DNA of 64,000 nt from the NCBI RefSeq assembly GCF_022539665.2, contig NC_081340.1, positions 4,464,001 through 4,528,000 on the forward strand, read 5' to 3'. The notes below the pieces were generated by a model. That model ran no database searches and had not been told where the DNA came from. It saw only the letters and a program-made list of their open reading frames with translations. This stretch comes from Daphnia carinata (lineage: Eukaryota > Arthropoda > Branchiopoda > Diplostraca > Daphniidae). Position 1 is the first letter of the stretch. The number at the start of each line of letters is the position of its first letter. Positions 49,478 to 59,109 of the stretch are shown in pieces. The position numbers and the translations under genes are program-made.

Positions 49478-50288
49478 ATGTTGAGCCAACTGAAGAGTTA
49501 CTTATTTGGGGCCGCCGATGAGGCAGCATTAGAAGGAGCCGCCGTAGGGGATTGCACCAGTAATAACGGCGCAGAAGACGATTGGGTCCTCGTCGATACT
49601 CAAGGTATTAAAATTACAATTCTAATCAAATCCAATAATTTTATTTTTAGTTTTGAATCTTTTGAATATTTCAACTATTTAGAAGTTATTGGAGATGTAG
49701 ATTGTGATGATGAAACAGCCATGGGACTGGAAGAATCCTGGATTGTGACACAGGAAGTAATGAAAGCTGTTGTGAAGCCACCGTTGGGTAGAAACAAGGG
49801 TTACGGACGTAGAAACCGTCAACCCAAAGGGACCAAGCCCCGCAGATGGAAGGGGCCGAAAAGCAACGGACAAGCATCAGTGAAGCCCGTCCAAGCCTTG
49901 ATGGAGGATAACGAGAGCACTAGCTCTTCCATCGCCATTGTGCCAAGCCCGGAACCGATGGTACGTCCGGCAGCCTCTCCCGTAACCGCGTCAACTGTTC
50001 TCGCTGCTTCTAGTGATGCGAAACAAATGGCGACAATCGCTTCCGCACGAATTGTAAGCAATCATTATTATTTTTTCTTCTAAAGATTAGGCACGGCTGA
50101 TGATGAAATTGCCTTTTCTGTTCGTGAAGGCGAAACAAAAAGCGGACAAGAACTTGTTGTCACGCAAGAACTTGCTTCGGGGCAATAAGACGATGATGGC
50201 TGCTGCGGGACGCAACAACCGACGCAGCCAATTGATTGGCAGCCGCCTTTGCGGATCCAACAACAACCGCAAGAGCCACCAATATTAA
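49478..50288 (+). CDS. TP53INP2: TP53INP1/2 (DOR) homologue, autophagy and nuclear receptor coregulator
   Basis: Family members shuttle between nucleus and autophagosomes, bind ATG8/LC3 proteins and coactivate nuclear receptors. Three exons join in phase: 49478-49604, 49683-50053, 50091-50288 (231 aa, similar to vertebrate members). Two family signatures are visible: an acidic LIR motif EDDWVLVD with Trp at about 36 and Val at about 39, and GLEESWIVT at about 57-65. The C-terminus is basic and Asn/Arg-rich (LLSRKNLLRGNK), matching the family's conserved Arg/Asn-rich tail. The middle is Pro/Ser/Ala-rich with little conservation. The last intron is very short (37 bp), but the acceptor (AAAGATTAG) and phase fit; reading through it would stop immediately. 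I cannot tell TP53INP1 from TP53INP2; arthropods probably have a single gene. Confidence 0.82.
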
Positions 50289-51077
50289 AGAAACCTATTC
50301 TCTTCTTCTATTTGGCACATGCTTCTTTTAATTGTTTACTACAATACTGACGTCCTCTTGATTCGAGGGATTCTAGCAGCCCTCTTCGTCCTCGCCCAAA
50401 CCAAAATTTCCCCCTCGTCTTGTCCCTTTTATGAATTATCAGTTAGTTGCATTGTATGGTGGATCTCTTGTCTGTGTGCGTGTTTCTGCGTGTACGTCAC
50501 CGCGTAATCAGACTAACGCGTTCAACTAATCCGCCGATAATTCAACCACGAAATTATCTTCATCAAACACCTTTGCCCCCCTTCGTCGACAAATTTGTTT
50601 GTCTTAAGGGCTGTCTTTTCAACAAAAAATTTCTCTTTCGATCTAACACTTGACAAACAAAATGTTGATTTATTTTTGAGTTTATATTTTCTTTTGCGCA
50701 AAATATTTTTCAGTTGAAGAATCAAATTTACAAAAATTCATCTGTAGCAATATTTTTTACATCTCTTATGCATAATGATTTCAGCTAGTAGGAAATTGAG
50801 AGAGTAAAAATATGAGTTTATTCGATCCCTTGACACCATACAATTTAGCACTGTTTAAAAATACGGGGAATGAAATTTTGAATGTTAACGGGAATGTATT
50901 CGTAGCGTTGATTTGTTGCGCTGTTTTCTCATGTCTGGTTTTAATGTTTTTTTTTGTTAGTTCCGTTTTCCTTTTTTTTTTTTTTTTTTTTTTTCTTTTT
51001 TTTTGTCCATGGATATATCGATTGTTTAATAACATCTCGATCTTATCGCCGCATACGTTTTCACTTATCTCTTCTTT
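50289..51077. other. 3' flanks between TP53INP homologue and DHFR copy 1
   Basis: No gene is seen in this stretch. It contains a T run (about 50972-50994) and AT-rich sequence, and probably holds the two convergent 3' UTRs. Confidence 0.5.
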
Positions 51078-51686
51078 TTACGCTAAAGGGCAAACGCCCG
51101 TGGATTGGTAGACGTGCACTTGGAAATCGACGTCATTTTCGTGCTGAACACCTTGTAGGACGTCAGGATCGTGAACGAGGGCCAAACGAGTCTCGTCGAT
51201 ACGCGGGAAGAAGACGTCAGCTGGATACGTTGCCTCAATTACTGTTTTGTAAAGCCGATAAAAATGGGGCGAACCTAGAGCTTCTTTGTACACAGATGCA
51301 CCACCGTGTACCCACACTCGATCTACTCGTTCTTTTATCTCCGGTTTATGCAGATGGTCAATGATTTCTTGAAAGGATGAGCAAACGTAAACATCTTTAG
51401 GGAGTGCTTGATTGGTCATGGAACGACTAAGGATAAAAGAGATCGTGTCTTTCCAAGGATTATTATCCATGGAACCCAACGTTTTGGCAATCGATTCCCA
51501 GTTAGCCCGACCGAAAATGGAGGCATGGACCTTGCCTCCACTATTTTGATGATTCTGGGTCATCCTCAAGAAGTAGACAAATTCAGAGGGAAGACTCCAT
51601 GGCAACGTTCCATCTTTTCCTATGCCCAAATTTTTATCACAAGCTACAATCAGCTCAAGACGAGGATATGCAACTTCAATACTCAT
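51078..51686 (-). CDS. Dihydrofolate reductase-like, copy 1
   Basis: DHFR reduces dihydrofolate to tetrahydrofolate with NADPH, feeding thymidylate and purine synthesis. This is a single uninterrupted frame of 202 aa (vertebrate DHFR is about 187). The N-terminal PRLELIVACDKNLGIGKDG and LPW loop, the catalytic acidic residue in LPSEFVYFLRMT, and the HGGASVYKEAL block (family GG-S-x-VY) are present. Differences from typical DHFR: the cofactor-binding G-K/R-K-T-W segment reads GRANWES (Thr replaced by Asn), and His replaces the hydrophobic residue before the Gly-Gly pair. The frame has no coding intron, unlike most genes in this window. It is the tandem partner of the copy 0.8 kb away. Confidence 0.88.
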   Translation of the reverse strand: MSIEVAYPRLELIVACDKNLGIGKDGTLPWSLPSEFVYFLRMTQNHQNSGGKVHASIFGRANWESIAKTLGSMDNNPWKDTISFILSRSMTNQALPKDVYVCSSFQEIIDHLHKPEIKERVDRVWVHGGASVYKEALGSPHFYRLYKTVIEATYPADVFFPRIDETRLALVHDPDVLQGVQHENDVDFQVHVYQSTGVCPLA

Positions 51687-52501
51687 TTTTGCTGACTGTT
51701 ATCTATTTTCATTAGAATGCATAAAACAAAATAGTAAAACACAAAACTATAAGTAAAAATTAAAAACATAAAATTTTGTTGACCTCATTATTATCTAGAA
51801 GTTTTGTTTTTATGCAAATAAGTAATTTATGCCTGACTATGCTAATGTATTTTCTAGGGGCTTACCGTTTTGATTAACGATGCAAAAATGATGAATTTTT
51901 GTGGGTGGCTAAATACAAAGATCAACTTTTTGTATGGTTTAATAAATTAACGTATGGAAGCACCCAATGATGATTCCAGTCACGCGCACGAAAGTAGAAC
52001 GGGGAAAGCATAGTGAAAGATCGTTGACTTCACGAATTTAAAACTCAAAACAAGAAAAGTGTGACGTGTCCCGTCGTCTGCTATGTTGTGGGTTGTTGCT
52101 ACGGTGTCGCTTTGCCCAAGTAATACTTTCAAACATTTTCTCTGTTATATAACTTTTGAAAAATCAAAAAAAAAAACGAAGATGTGAGGTAGAATATCTT
52201 AATACAATTTTTTTATCTACTTATTAGCTATCACGTAGCATACGGATCCTGTATTACGACATAGGAAATGGCGATCACGTGCAGGGTTTTGAATGAAGTC
52301 TGTGCTTCTCAGGTTTGCCTTGCATTCTTTAATTAATCCACGATTCTTACCTTTTACCCTATGTATGATTAGGGTTAATGCTTTTCAAATAACAAAATGA
52401 AATCAGGTAATATACAAAAAAAATTTCATTATGACTCAGCATTTTAAAAAATCAAATATCGTCTTTCTTTTGCAGACGAACACATACAGTAAAACCAAAG
52501 T
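51687..52501. other. Spacer between the two DHFR genes
   Basis: This stretch is the promoter and 5' flank of copy 1 and the 3' flank of copy 2. It is AT-rich and no exon is seen. Confidence 0.5.
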
Positions 52502-53122
52502 TCAACGAGCAAAGTCTTCGATTAAAGGGCAGACACCAATAGTTTCGTAAACGTGCACTTGGTAACTGATGCCACGGTCTACTTGGATCCCTTGAGGGAC
52601 GTCGGGATCGTGAACCAACTTTAGTCGATTTTCGTCGTAATGTGGGAAGAAAACATCGCACTGAAATTCAGCATGAATTTTGGTATGGTATATTCGGTAA
52701 AAATGCTTTGAACGAAGAGCTTCTTGGTAACCAAAGGCTCCACCATGCATCCAGACACGATCAATACGTTTTTTCATCTCAGGCAGACGAATGTGAGCAA
52801 TTATATCTTCAAGAGTTGAATGGATGTAAACGTCGCTATAGCCTTGCACATCTTTGGCCGTCATAGAACGACTCAGAACGAAGCATATGGTATTGCCCCA
52901 AGGTTTCATTTCCTGCGGGATGGACTGCCATGTTTTCGTGGCGAAGATAGAGGCATGGACCTTACCGTTGGATCCAGGTGCAGGACTCGTAGTCATTCGC
53001 CGATAGTACGAAAATTCAGTTGGCAGGTGCCACGCCATTTTGTTTTCTTTCCCGATACCAAGATTTGTGTCGGCTGCTACCATTAGTTCCAACCGAGGGA
53101 ACTCCATTTCCGCTGCTTGCAT
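52502..53122 (-). CDS. Dihydrofolate reductase-like, copy 2
   Basis: Same enzyme family and orientation as copy 1. Single coding exon of 206 aa beginning MQAAEMEFPRLELMVAAD. An acceptor (CGTTTCTAG, at about 53131) just upstream indicates a 5' UTR intron, and the ATG after it is chosen as start. The catalytic LPTEFSYYRRMT and the RVWMHGGAFGYQEAL block are present. The cofactor segment reads ATKTWQSIP: it keeps the KTW that copy 1 has lost but has Ala for the usual Gly. By eye the two copies agree at roughly half of their positions, including a shared C-terminal extension (HDPDV, then YQVHVYE or FQVHVYQ, then GVCPL), so they are old tandem duplicates. Either or both could be active. Confidence 0.9.
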   Translation of the reverse strand: MQAAEMEFPRLELMVAADTNLGIGKENKMAWHLPTEFSYYRRMTTSPAPGSNGKVHASIFATKTWQSIPQEMKPWGNTICFVLSRSMTAKDVQGYSDVYIHSTLEDIIAHIRLPEMKKRIDRVWMHGGAFGYQEALRSKHFYRIYHTKIHAEFQCDVFFPHYDENRLKLVHDPDVPQGIQVDRGISYQVHVYETIGVCPLIEDFAR

Positions 53123-53831
53123 GTCAGGCCTAGAAACGATACATAAGGTAATTAGTAATTCAATCACTTTAATACATAAAGAAGACTATTAAAAAGGAAC
53201 TTCTATGTAAAGTCGAAAAAAGTAAATAGTTTGGCTTAAGTTATCTGAAGTCTACCGATACTGTTTCCGAAACTTCGTTGAATGTCAGAAAATTTTATCT
53301 CGAGTCTCTCTTGACATTTAAAGGTTGGTCTAAGCAATGGTTCTGTGTAAGATAACATTCATCTTAAAGGAAGAAATCTACATCGGTGATGGGAAAGTTC
53401 TAGTTTCGGACATACCCAAGGAAAATTTTTAGTAGTTCCACGTGCAACACAAATCGTGGTTTGGAATAAACAAGTAGACACCCCAGAGGAAAAGAACGCT
53501 GTTACGTACAGCATACGCAGCAGCGTAAACTAGAAGAAACCAAATGTTGGTTGGACGATTTCTAACCAGTCTAGTCTTGATTTTTTTGTAAAAGTGATAA
53601 GAAACTATAACTGCTGGTTATCACCCTACTTGTCCTTCAAGCTTTGCTGCCAGGCTCTCATTAGATATTTTAATGTAATTTAAAACTTAGGACAACTTAA
53701 GTGCAATTAATTTTTTTTTTAATCATTAATAGATAGGTCAATCGAATACCCCTCTGACGTATTGTCATTTTTACGTGGATGTGTTTTAGTCCTTTATTAG
53801 CACTACTTTCTTTTTTTGTGACAACAATATC
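53123..53831. other. 5' flank of DHFR copy 2; no gene seen
   Basis: The stretch contains the 5' UTR intron boundary of DHFR copy 2 and AT-rich intergenic DNA up to the tRNA. Confidence 0.45.
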
Positions 53832-53903
53832 AGCAGAGTGGCGCAGCGGAAGCGTGCTGGGCCCATAACCCAGAGGTCCGTAGATCGAAACTACGCTCTG
53901 CTA
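53832..53903 (+). tRNA. tRNA-iMet: Initiator tRNA-Met (CAT)
   Basis: A 72-bp gene that folds as a full cloverleaf: acceptor stem AGCAGAG/CTCTGCT with the A1-U72 pair typical of eukaryotic initiators, D arm GCGC-AGCGGAA-GCGT, anticodon arm TGGGC-CCATAAC-CCA with CAT, and a T arm GTAGATCGAAACTAC whose loop has the initiator-type AGATCGAAAC instead of TTC. Internal A and B boxes are intact and a TTTTTT polymerase III terminator lies at 53910-53915. No intron is present. It closely resembles the vertebrate initiator. Confidence 0.97.
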
Positions 53904-54036
53904 TCCTAATTTTTTCGTTTGTTCTTTTGTATCCATTTGTAGACTGGCTTTGTATTTAAATTTTTTTCTGAACCAATTTTTAAAATTTATTTTATAGCTC
54001 AAATTCAATGTGTAAAACATTTTCCAAGAGTTCGTT

Positions 54037-54234
54037 TCACATGGGGATAGTTGGTTCAACTAAACTTGTAGTTCTCACTGTCCTTAATGCCCTTGAAACG
54101 ACTCTTTTACTGTCCTCAATTGATCGCGGATAATAAGTTAACCACTTGAAGAAGGCCAAGAGGACGCGCATTAAAAACCAGATATGAATAACAAGTAAGC
54201 TTATATTGATAACGTACAAGTTGATGGATATCGC
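54037..54234 (-). CDS. Orphan candidate terminal exon, membrane protein
   Basis: An open frame of 65 codons ending in TGA is preceded by a polypyrimidine tract and acceptor (TTTTTTCAAG). It encodes a hydrophobic segment (INISLLVIHIWFLMRVLLAFF) followed by a basic, Arg/Ser-rich tail. I do not recognise the product, and I found no matching upstream exon between 54300 and 55580. It may be a chance frame or the last exon of a gene I could not assemble. Confidence 0.22.
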   Translation of the reverse strand, partial: AISINLYVINISLLVIHIWFLMRVLLAFFKWLTYYPRSIEDSKRVVSRALRTVRTTSLVEPTIPM

Positions 54235-54299
54235 CTTGAAAAAAAAAATAGTATAAATTTTATTTTATCTATGTTTTTCATAGACAATCAAACTTTCAT

Positions 54300-55582
54300 A
54301 ACAATCCCGTTGGGCGACCTAATTATTGTATGCCCTAAATGAAAAAAATCACATTGTAGACTGCAATTTGTGTTTCGAATTAATACTATTCCCCATTGTA
54401 CACTTAATGCCAAATGACAAGACTGTAAACAAGCCCAATCGATACGTAATCCTTAAGCGACCCTTGCGTTTCTTCTAGGCCAAGTATCAGCGTATAGCAG
54501 TAAAATGCCCTATTGATATGCTCGAGTGCATGTGAAACTGAGTTAGAATAGTGTCCATAAACATGTAATTGCGTTTCCGTTAACGTTACTGGATATCCTG
54601 CCCGAAGGGGAAAAAATGCCGTTCTCGTTCAGATGTGTTGGATTTCGTGGACCTACTTAATTATAACAAGAATAGAAATAAGACAATGAGGAAAGAACTT
54701 AAATAGATTTCTCCTGCAAGATATTTTCACGATCCAGATAATTTTGCTTGAGATTTGTTCTCGATCAATTTTTTTTTAGCTAAAAAATAACCATTGCATT
54801 TTTTTCTGTCGACATTATCCTAACTTTCTCCAACAGCTTAAAAATAAAAGGCGTGATGGTTTCTGGTTAGCTATAACAAAATGGAATTCACTCCGTAGCT
54901 TTCTATTGAGTACCATTAGTAAGCGGTGTGTTTACTCATGAGAAAGGCGCTCGTCAGGCTCAGGCACGAGCACAAAAGTGTTTCAGAAATACCGCCCAAA
55001 ACGGATAGTTGAACAGCAAGTCCGGGCAAGCCCAGCTCAACTGTGATAGATCGTGAACGCCTGAGTGATTACTTCACCGCATCCTTCACAAAAATGTGTT
55101 TCGTCACGCCGCAGTTAATCACAAATTGAATCTAAGGTTATTCTAAGCGTTATTACATGAAATTTCAGGCATCAATATAACTCTTCATTCTCAAATTGGG
55201 TCGCTTGCCTTAATCGGACGATTCTGAGATGCAGCTGCCAGAAAAGATGCAGTAACTCGATCAGAAATTTCCGGTAAGGGCAACGGTTTATAGTAACGCT
55301 AAACTAGGCGTTCATTTCTAATACATGTACGTTAAGCATTCACGATATAGTCCACTGAGACGTGTTCAAACACGTTTCCCCGCCTGTAAATAAACGCCGT
55401 AGGCGGCAGTTGTTTGTGGACGTAAAAACCCTCCAAAATCATGAAGCAGACGAACTCTTGCAAATCCGAAAGCAGTTGACGTTTTACTACCACAGCAGCT
55501 AGTCACTCATTTCCTATTGTCCGTCCTGTTGTGTTATTTTTTTCCTATACAAGTATTTACCAAAGTGTTACATTACAAGAAC
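54300..55582. other. Intergenic, promoter side of the MDM2-like gene
   Basis: No exon is recognised, and in particular nothing resembling a SWIB/p53-binding domain on either strand. A short inverted repeat CGTGTT-CA-AACACG lies near 55363. Confidence 0.5.
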
Positions 55583-56651
55583 ATGGATACTCAAGCTGTG
55601 GTAAGGATTAATAATGTTTCTTACGCCCACATTGTTATTTGGAACTGTTAATGTAGATGCTACGTGAAGAAATTCGAATGGAAGAACCGGCGCGTAAACG
55701 TTTTTGCCCAGATTACTTAGCAGCCGAATTAAGTGGTTCCTCTTGCAATGCAGATGTAGATGTAAACGACGAGGAAAACGACAAAGAATCTGTTTATTCA
55801 TGGCAGAGCTATGAAACAGGTATCTGGATATTTGTTATTTTTCCGAACTCGAAAATAAATTGTTATGTATTTATTTAGCTTGGGCAGCTGATTCTGGTGA
55901 TGATTGGAATTTCTCAGAGGATGATGAATCTCTAACAGAATATGAAATCGTTGATGAAAACAGTACAGTTCTAGAATCTCCATGCAGTGATTCATCAAGC
56001 TCAACTGATGTTCCTGTTAGTTCTCAGCAACATTATGTTCAATCTCATTTTAAAATTAAAATTAAATTGTTTATTTACAGAATATTCATTTCCCTGAAGG
56101 TCTTTTGCCATCCCATATGACTGAAAGCAGTTCCTCCTTTAGCGACGAATCCGGTTGGGACGATCCCAACGGTGAAACGAGTAGTTATTTTGATGATAGA
56201 TCTCAATCACAAACCAGTTGGAAATGCCTGGAATGCAGAGCACCGACATCAGCTCCACGCAATTTTTGCTTCACTTGCTATCAGGTACTCTTATCTTTAT
56301 AACTGCCTCACGTAAATACACGTCTTACGTTTTTCGATTTTCTACCAGAAGCGGAAATCGAGCAGACCGCCACGTCCAGTTAGGAGGTCTAAGAAGCCTG
56401 GGAGAACCAAAACATCTGGTTCTTCTCACACCGACGACTGCGAAATGGTAATTTCGTCACCTGGCATTTCGAGCGATAACATATGCACAGTTTGTCATGT
56501 TGAGGTACGAAATGGTGCCTTCGTTCACAGAAAAACAGCCCACGTTGCAGCTTGTTATGCATGTACGTTGAAAATATCCAAAAAACCCAACGCCAAGTGT
56601 CCTATTTGCCGCCAGTCCATTCAGAACACGATAAAAATTTTCTTCAATTAA
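55583..56651 (+). CDS. MDM2/MDM4-like RING E3 ubiquitin ligase lacking the p53-binding domain
   Basis: Vertebrate MDM2 and MDM4 inhibit p53, and MDM2 ubiquitinates it. Five exons join in phase: 55583-55600, 55657-55819, 55879-56015, 56081-56284, 56349-56651 (274 aa; human MDM2 is 491). An acidic region (about 55-140, DSGDDWNFSEDD) is followed by a RanBP2-type zinc finger at about 152-174 (WKCLEC then CFTCYQ, Cys 155/158/169/172). A C-terminal C2H2C4 RING at about 220-274 has ligands Cys220, Cys223, His234, His239, Cys243, Cys246, Cys258, Cys261 and ends IKIFFN, matching the MDM2 tail that is needed for dimer activity. The RING spacing and HxKTxH pattern are specific to the MDM family. The N-terminal SWIB domain that binds p53 is absent: only 6 codons lie in exon 1 and nothing similar is upstream. 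Start chosen as the first ATG after the apparent 5' UTR. Confidence 0.85.
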
Positions 56652-56760
56652 AAGTCGGCACTTCAAATTATTTTTTTAAACTCAGAAAGTTCATTTTCTT
56701 AAAAAAAAAAACTAAAAAACAAAAACAAAAGAAAAATATCTAATTATAAAATACATTTAG

Positions 56761-57857
56761 TTAATGTCTTGAATCATTGGCTATGGTTTTAATGCGTTTC
56801 TCATTCCATGTTGGAACCATCTGTTGGCTGAAAACGACGTTCTTTATAACGCCAGTAGCGTAGACAAAAACCAACAAGATAGAAGCGTACTGGATCCAAG
56901 CCCATTTCAAAACATTCCAAATACCAGGTGCGTATTCTAACATTGCTTCCGTATATCGGATGTAGGTATGGATTCTAACTAAGCCATCGCTTGGGCCGTA
57001 AATCGGTACATAGTGTCCATTGCGCAATTCAGTTCCATCTGTAAAGAACAACAGTAATTTTAATCCAATGTCGTAAAAACAATGTAATATTTGGGTTGCT
57101 TACAATCACGAGCGTTGTAAGCTCTAAGCAGGTCTGATATCTCAAACTGTCTCACGATCGTCTGATTATAACGGTCATCGGTTTGCCGAAATTCGACCAT
57201 GCGTTTCTGGACCCATTGTAAATCACCCACGAAACGCAAGCCAGTTAACGGGATTCCAGAATCGTACTGAATTACGCCCAACGATTCCATATGTATGGCT
57301 GAGATATCCTATATTACAAAATCCGCTAACAATAGGTGAGTTTTGACGTATTTAATTCCAAAATTACCTTAAGTCGATATGAAAATATTAACAGCATATT
57401 GATAAAGTTAATTGTCTCATTACTCTCGAATTCCAACTTCAAGTCTAGCCCGTCCATGAATCCATCGTCATTTTCATCTCTTTCTGAGACCTAAAAAAAA
57501 AAAAAACATTTGGGATTTTAAGAGTTTAGAAGTAATGTGGACTTACAAGAAACTTACAGTTATTGATGGGAAATGCAGGTATTGGCTACTTAGCAAATTG
57601 TATTCGGTGAATGTACTCCAGGTGATTTCGCTGGTTGGCGAGCGAGCTAACAATAATGCTTGGTACTTGAAGCGGACGTTGGGTTTTTCTCGGTGTACAT
57701 GATGCTTTACCCAAAATCCATGACTACTAAATGCAACTAAAAAGGGAGCAAAAGCGCACAGTAGAAAACATAGGCCAGCAAAAAAACTTGCTCGAGAAAT
57801 CCAAGTTGATTGATATTCTTGCAGAAGAGGAGTTGAGTGAAAAGTTAACAGTGCCAT
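56761..57857 (-). CDS. TMEM231: Transmembrane protein 231, ciliary transition-zone protein
   Basis: TMEM231 is part of the B9/MKS complex at the ciliary transition zone and helps gate membrane proteins into cilia. Four exons (minus) join in phase: 57558-57857, 57368-57490, 57104-57308, 56761-57038 (301 aa; human 316). Conserved blocks are LVAFSSHGFWVK after the first membrane segment (about 23-45), PNVRFKYQALLL, the acidic RDENDDGFMD, LLIFSYRLK, and the second membrane segment (about 255-279, WIQYASILLVFVYATGVI). The start MALLTF aligns with the family's MAL start; the frame stays open upstream, but that stretch includes the promoter X-box and is less likely coding. The stop is 110 bp from the convergent MDM2-like stop. 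Confidence 0.93.
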
Positions 57858-57899
57858 GACCCGATTGTAACAGATTGTTTGGAACTGTTTGATCGTACG

Positions 57900-57913
57900 G
57901 TTACCATGGCAAC
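57900..57913. promoter_or_regulatory. Perfect RFX X-box upstream of TMEM231
   Basis: GTTACCATGGCAAC is an exact symmetric X-box (GTTRCC-N2-GGYAAC), 42 bp upstream of the TMEM231 start codon on its coding strand side. RFX factors bind X-boxes close to the start of ciliary genes in worms, flies and vertebrates, which fits this gene's role. The gene assignment and the site were found independently. Confidence 0.75.
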
Positions 57914-58017
57914 ACAAATTATTTATGTAATTACAAATAGGTAGATAGTACAAAGTATTTAACTGTTTCCAAGAATGCATTTTTTAAACTTTACTTGAGA
58001 TTATGATATTTAGAATT

Positions 58018-58729
58018 TCAAAAGAACTTTACTCCTTCACTACCACCAAACATAATCACTTCTGCTTTATTTGATGCTTCAAGTGTCCTCAAAGCTTTTA
58101 AGAGCATTGACTTATCCAACCCTGCAAACTCTGTAAGAAACATTTCAAAGAATGTTTGAAAAATAATGATCAAGTGTTTTACAACTGTGTGGACATACCT
58201 TCGTTTTTAACATCATCTCCTTCAGTCAGTTCATAAAACGTGCACACTGTATTTGTCATTCCTTTATCAGTAATATAGTGATAGATCAAGTTCCCCCACT
58301 CTTGAGGGGTCTTCCAATAAACAAAACATTGCTTTTTGGACTTGTCACACCATTCAATTAGGTTGTTTTCTTGCAAGATCTCTAGCACACGTTTAATCCC
58401 TTCACTTGAAAGCTGCCCTTGATAGAAACATTATAGGTGCAATTAAGACTTCTTTATTTGAAAAATGAAAACCATTACGGTCTATGGTTTTGTTTTGAAA
58501 CAATGGAATTGATTCTTGAACATCAAGGACAAATATTTTGTTATGACGGCAGTAATCGATTACAAGTTTTCTCCATGCCTCTAGTTGTTTCTTTTGAGTA
58601 TCCAAATTTGGTTGTAGGCTGAATTAACATATCACGATCTAAATATTGAAGCGAAGGACAACAATCAAAATTTCTCACTTACGTGAAGAATGGAGGAAAA
58701 TCGTATTGCCAAGGCCACGAAAACTCCAT
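58018..58729 (-). CDS. VPS25: ESCRT-II subunit VPS25
   Basis: VPS25 is the two-copy arm of ESCRT-II (with VPS22/SNF8 and VPS36) and nucleates ESCRT-III on endosomes through VPS20/CHMP6. Four exons (minus) join in phase: 58683-58729, 58479-58618, 58199-58417, 58018-58130 (172 aa; human 176). The N-terminal WPWQYDFPPFFTLQPN carries the PPFF motif that binds VPS22/VPS36. Two winged-helix domains follow (about 10-100 and 102-172), with LIEWCDKSKKQCFVYWKTPQEWG and YELTEGDD typical of the family and the terminal GVKFF conserved. The third exon's acceptor is TATCAAG|GG, which restores the frame; nearby alternatives break it. The gene is divergent from UBE2F. Confidence 0.95.
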
Positions 58730-59109
58730 GACTAACAATACAAATACTAGATAGTGGGAGCGAGACGAAATGTCAAAACATTCAAACAATTCGACGGTGT
58801 GACACTGCAAAATTCAAAAATATAGCAAACGACGAAACCATTCTTTTTTAAATCTCAAACATAGAAATTAATTTTTCAGTCGTGTAATTCTATCTTTTTT
58901 TATGTTTACCAAATTTTCATATAGTAAACATATATAAAATCATATATAATTTTTTTCGACGAGCGACGACCGAGCGAAGAACAACCTGACACAGCTGACT
59001 GCCTGTACCTGGCTTCACAGAGAAGGAAAATTTCGTCCGTGTTGTAGTTGTGTCACTATTATTTTGGAACTGTTTTTGTGGTTCGGAACTATCTGTTTAA
59101 CTTTAAATA
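58730..59109. promoter_or_regulatory. Bidirectional promoter, VPS25 / UBE2F
   Basis: Only 380 bp separate the two start codons, so both 5' UTRs and promoters must share this stretch. It contains a CGA-rich segment (58955-58985, GACGAGCGACGACCGAGCG). No TATA box is placed convincingly for either gene. Confidence 0.5.

Noticed and set aside
49679-50061. Minus-strand frames inside the TP53INP homologue
   Set aside because: They are antisense shadows of a recognised coding exon.
57858-57980. Upstream in-frame Met extending TMEM231 by 41 residues
   Set aside because: The extension is Cys/Asn-rich, unlike family members, and contains the X-box; the downstream MALL start aligns with the family.
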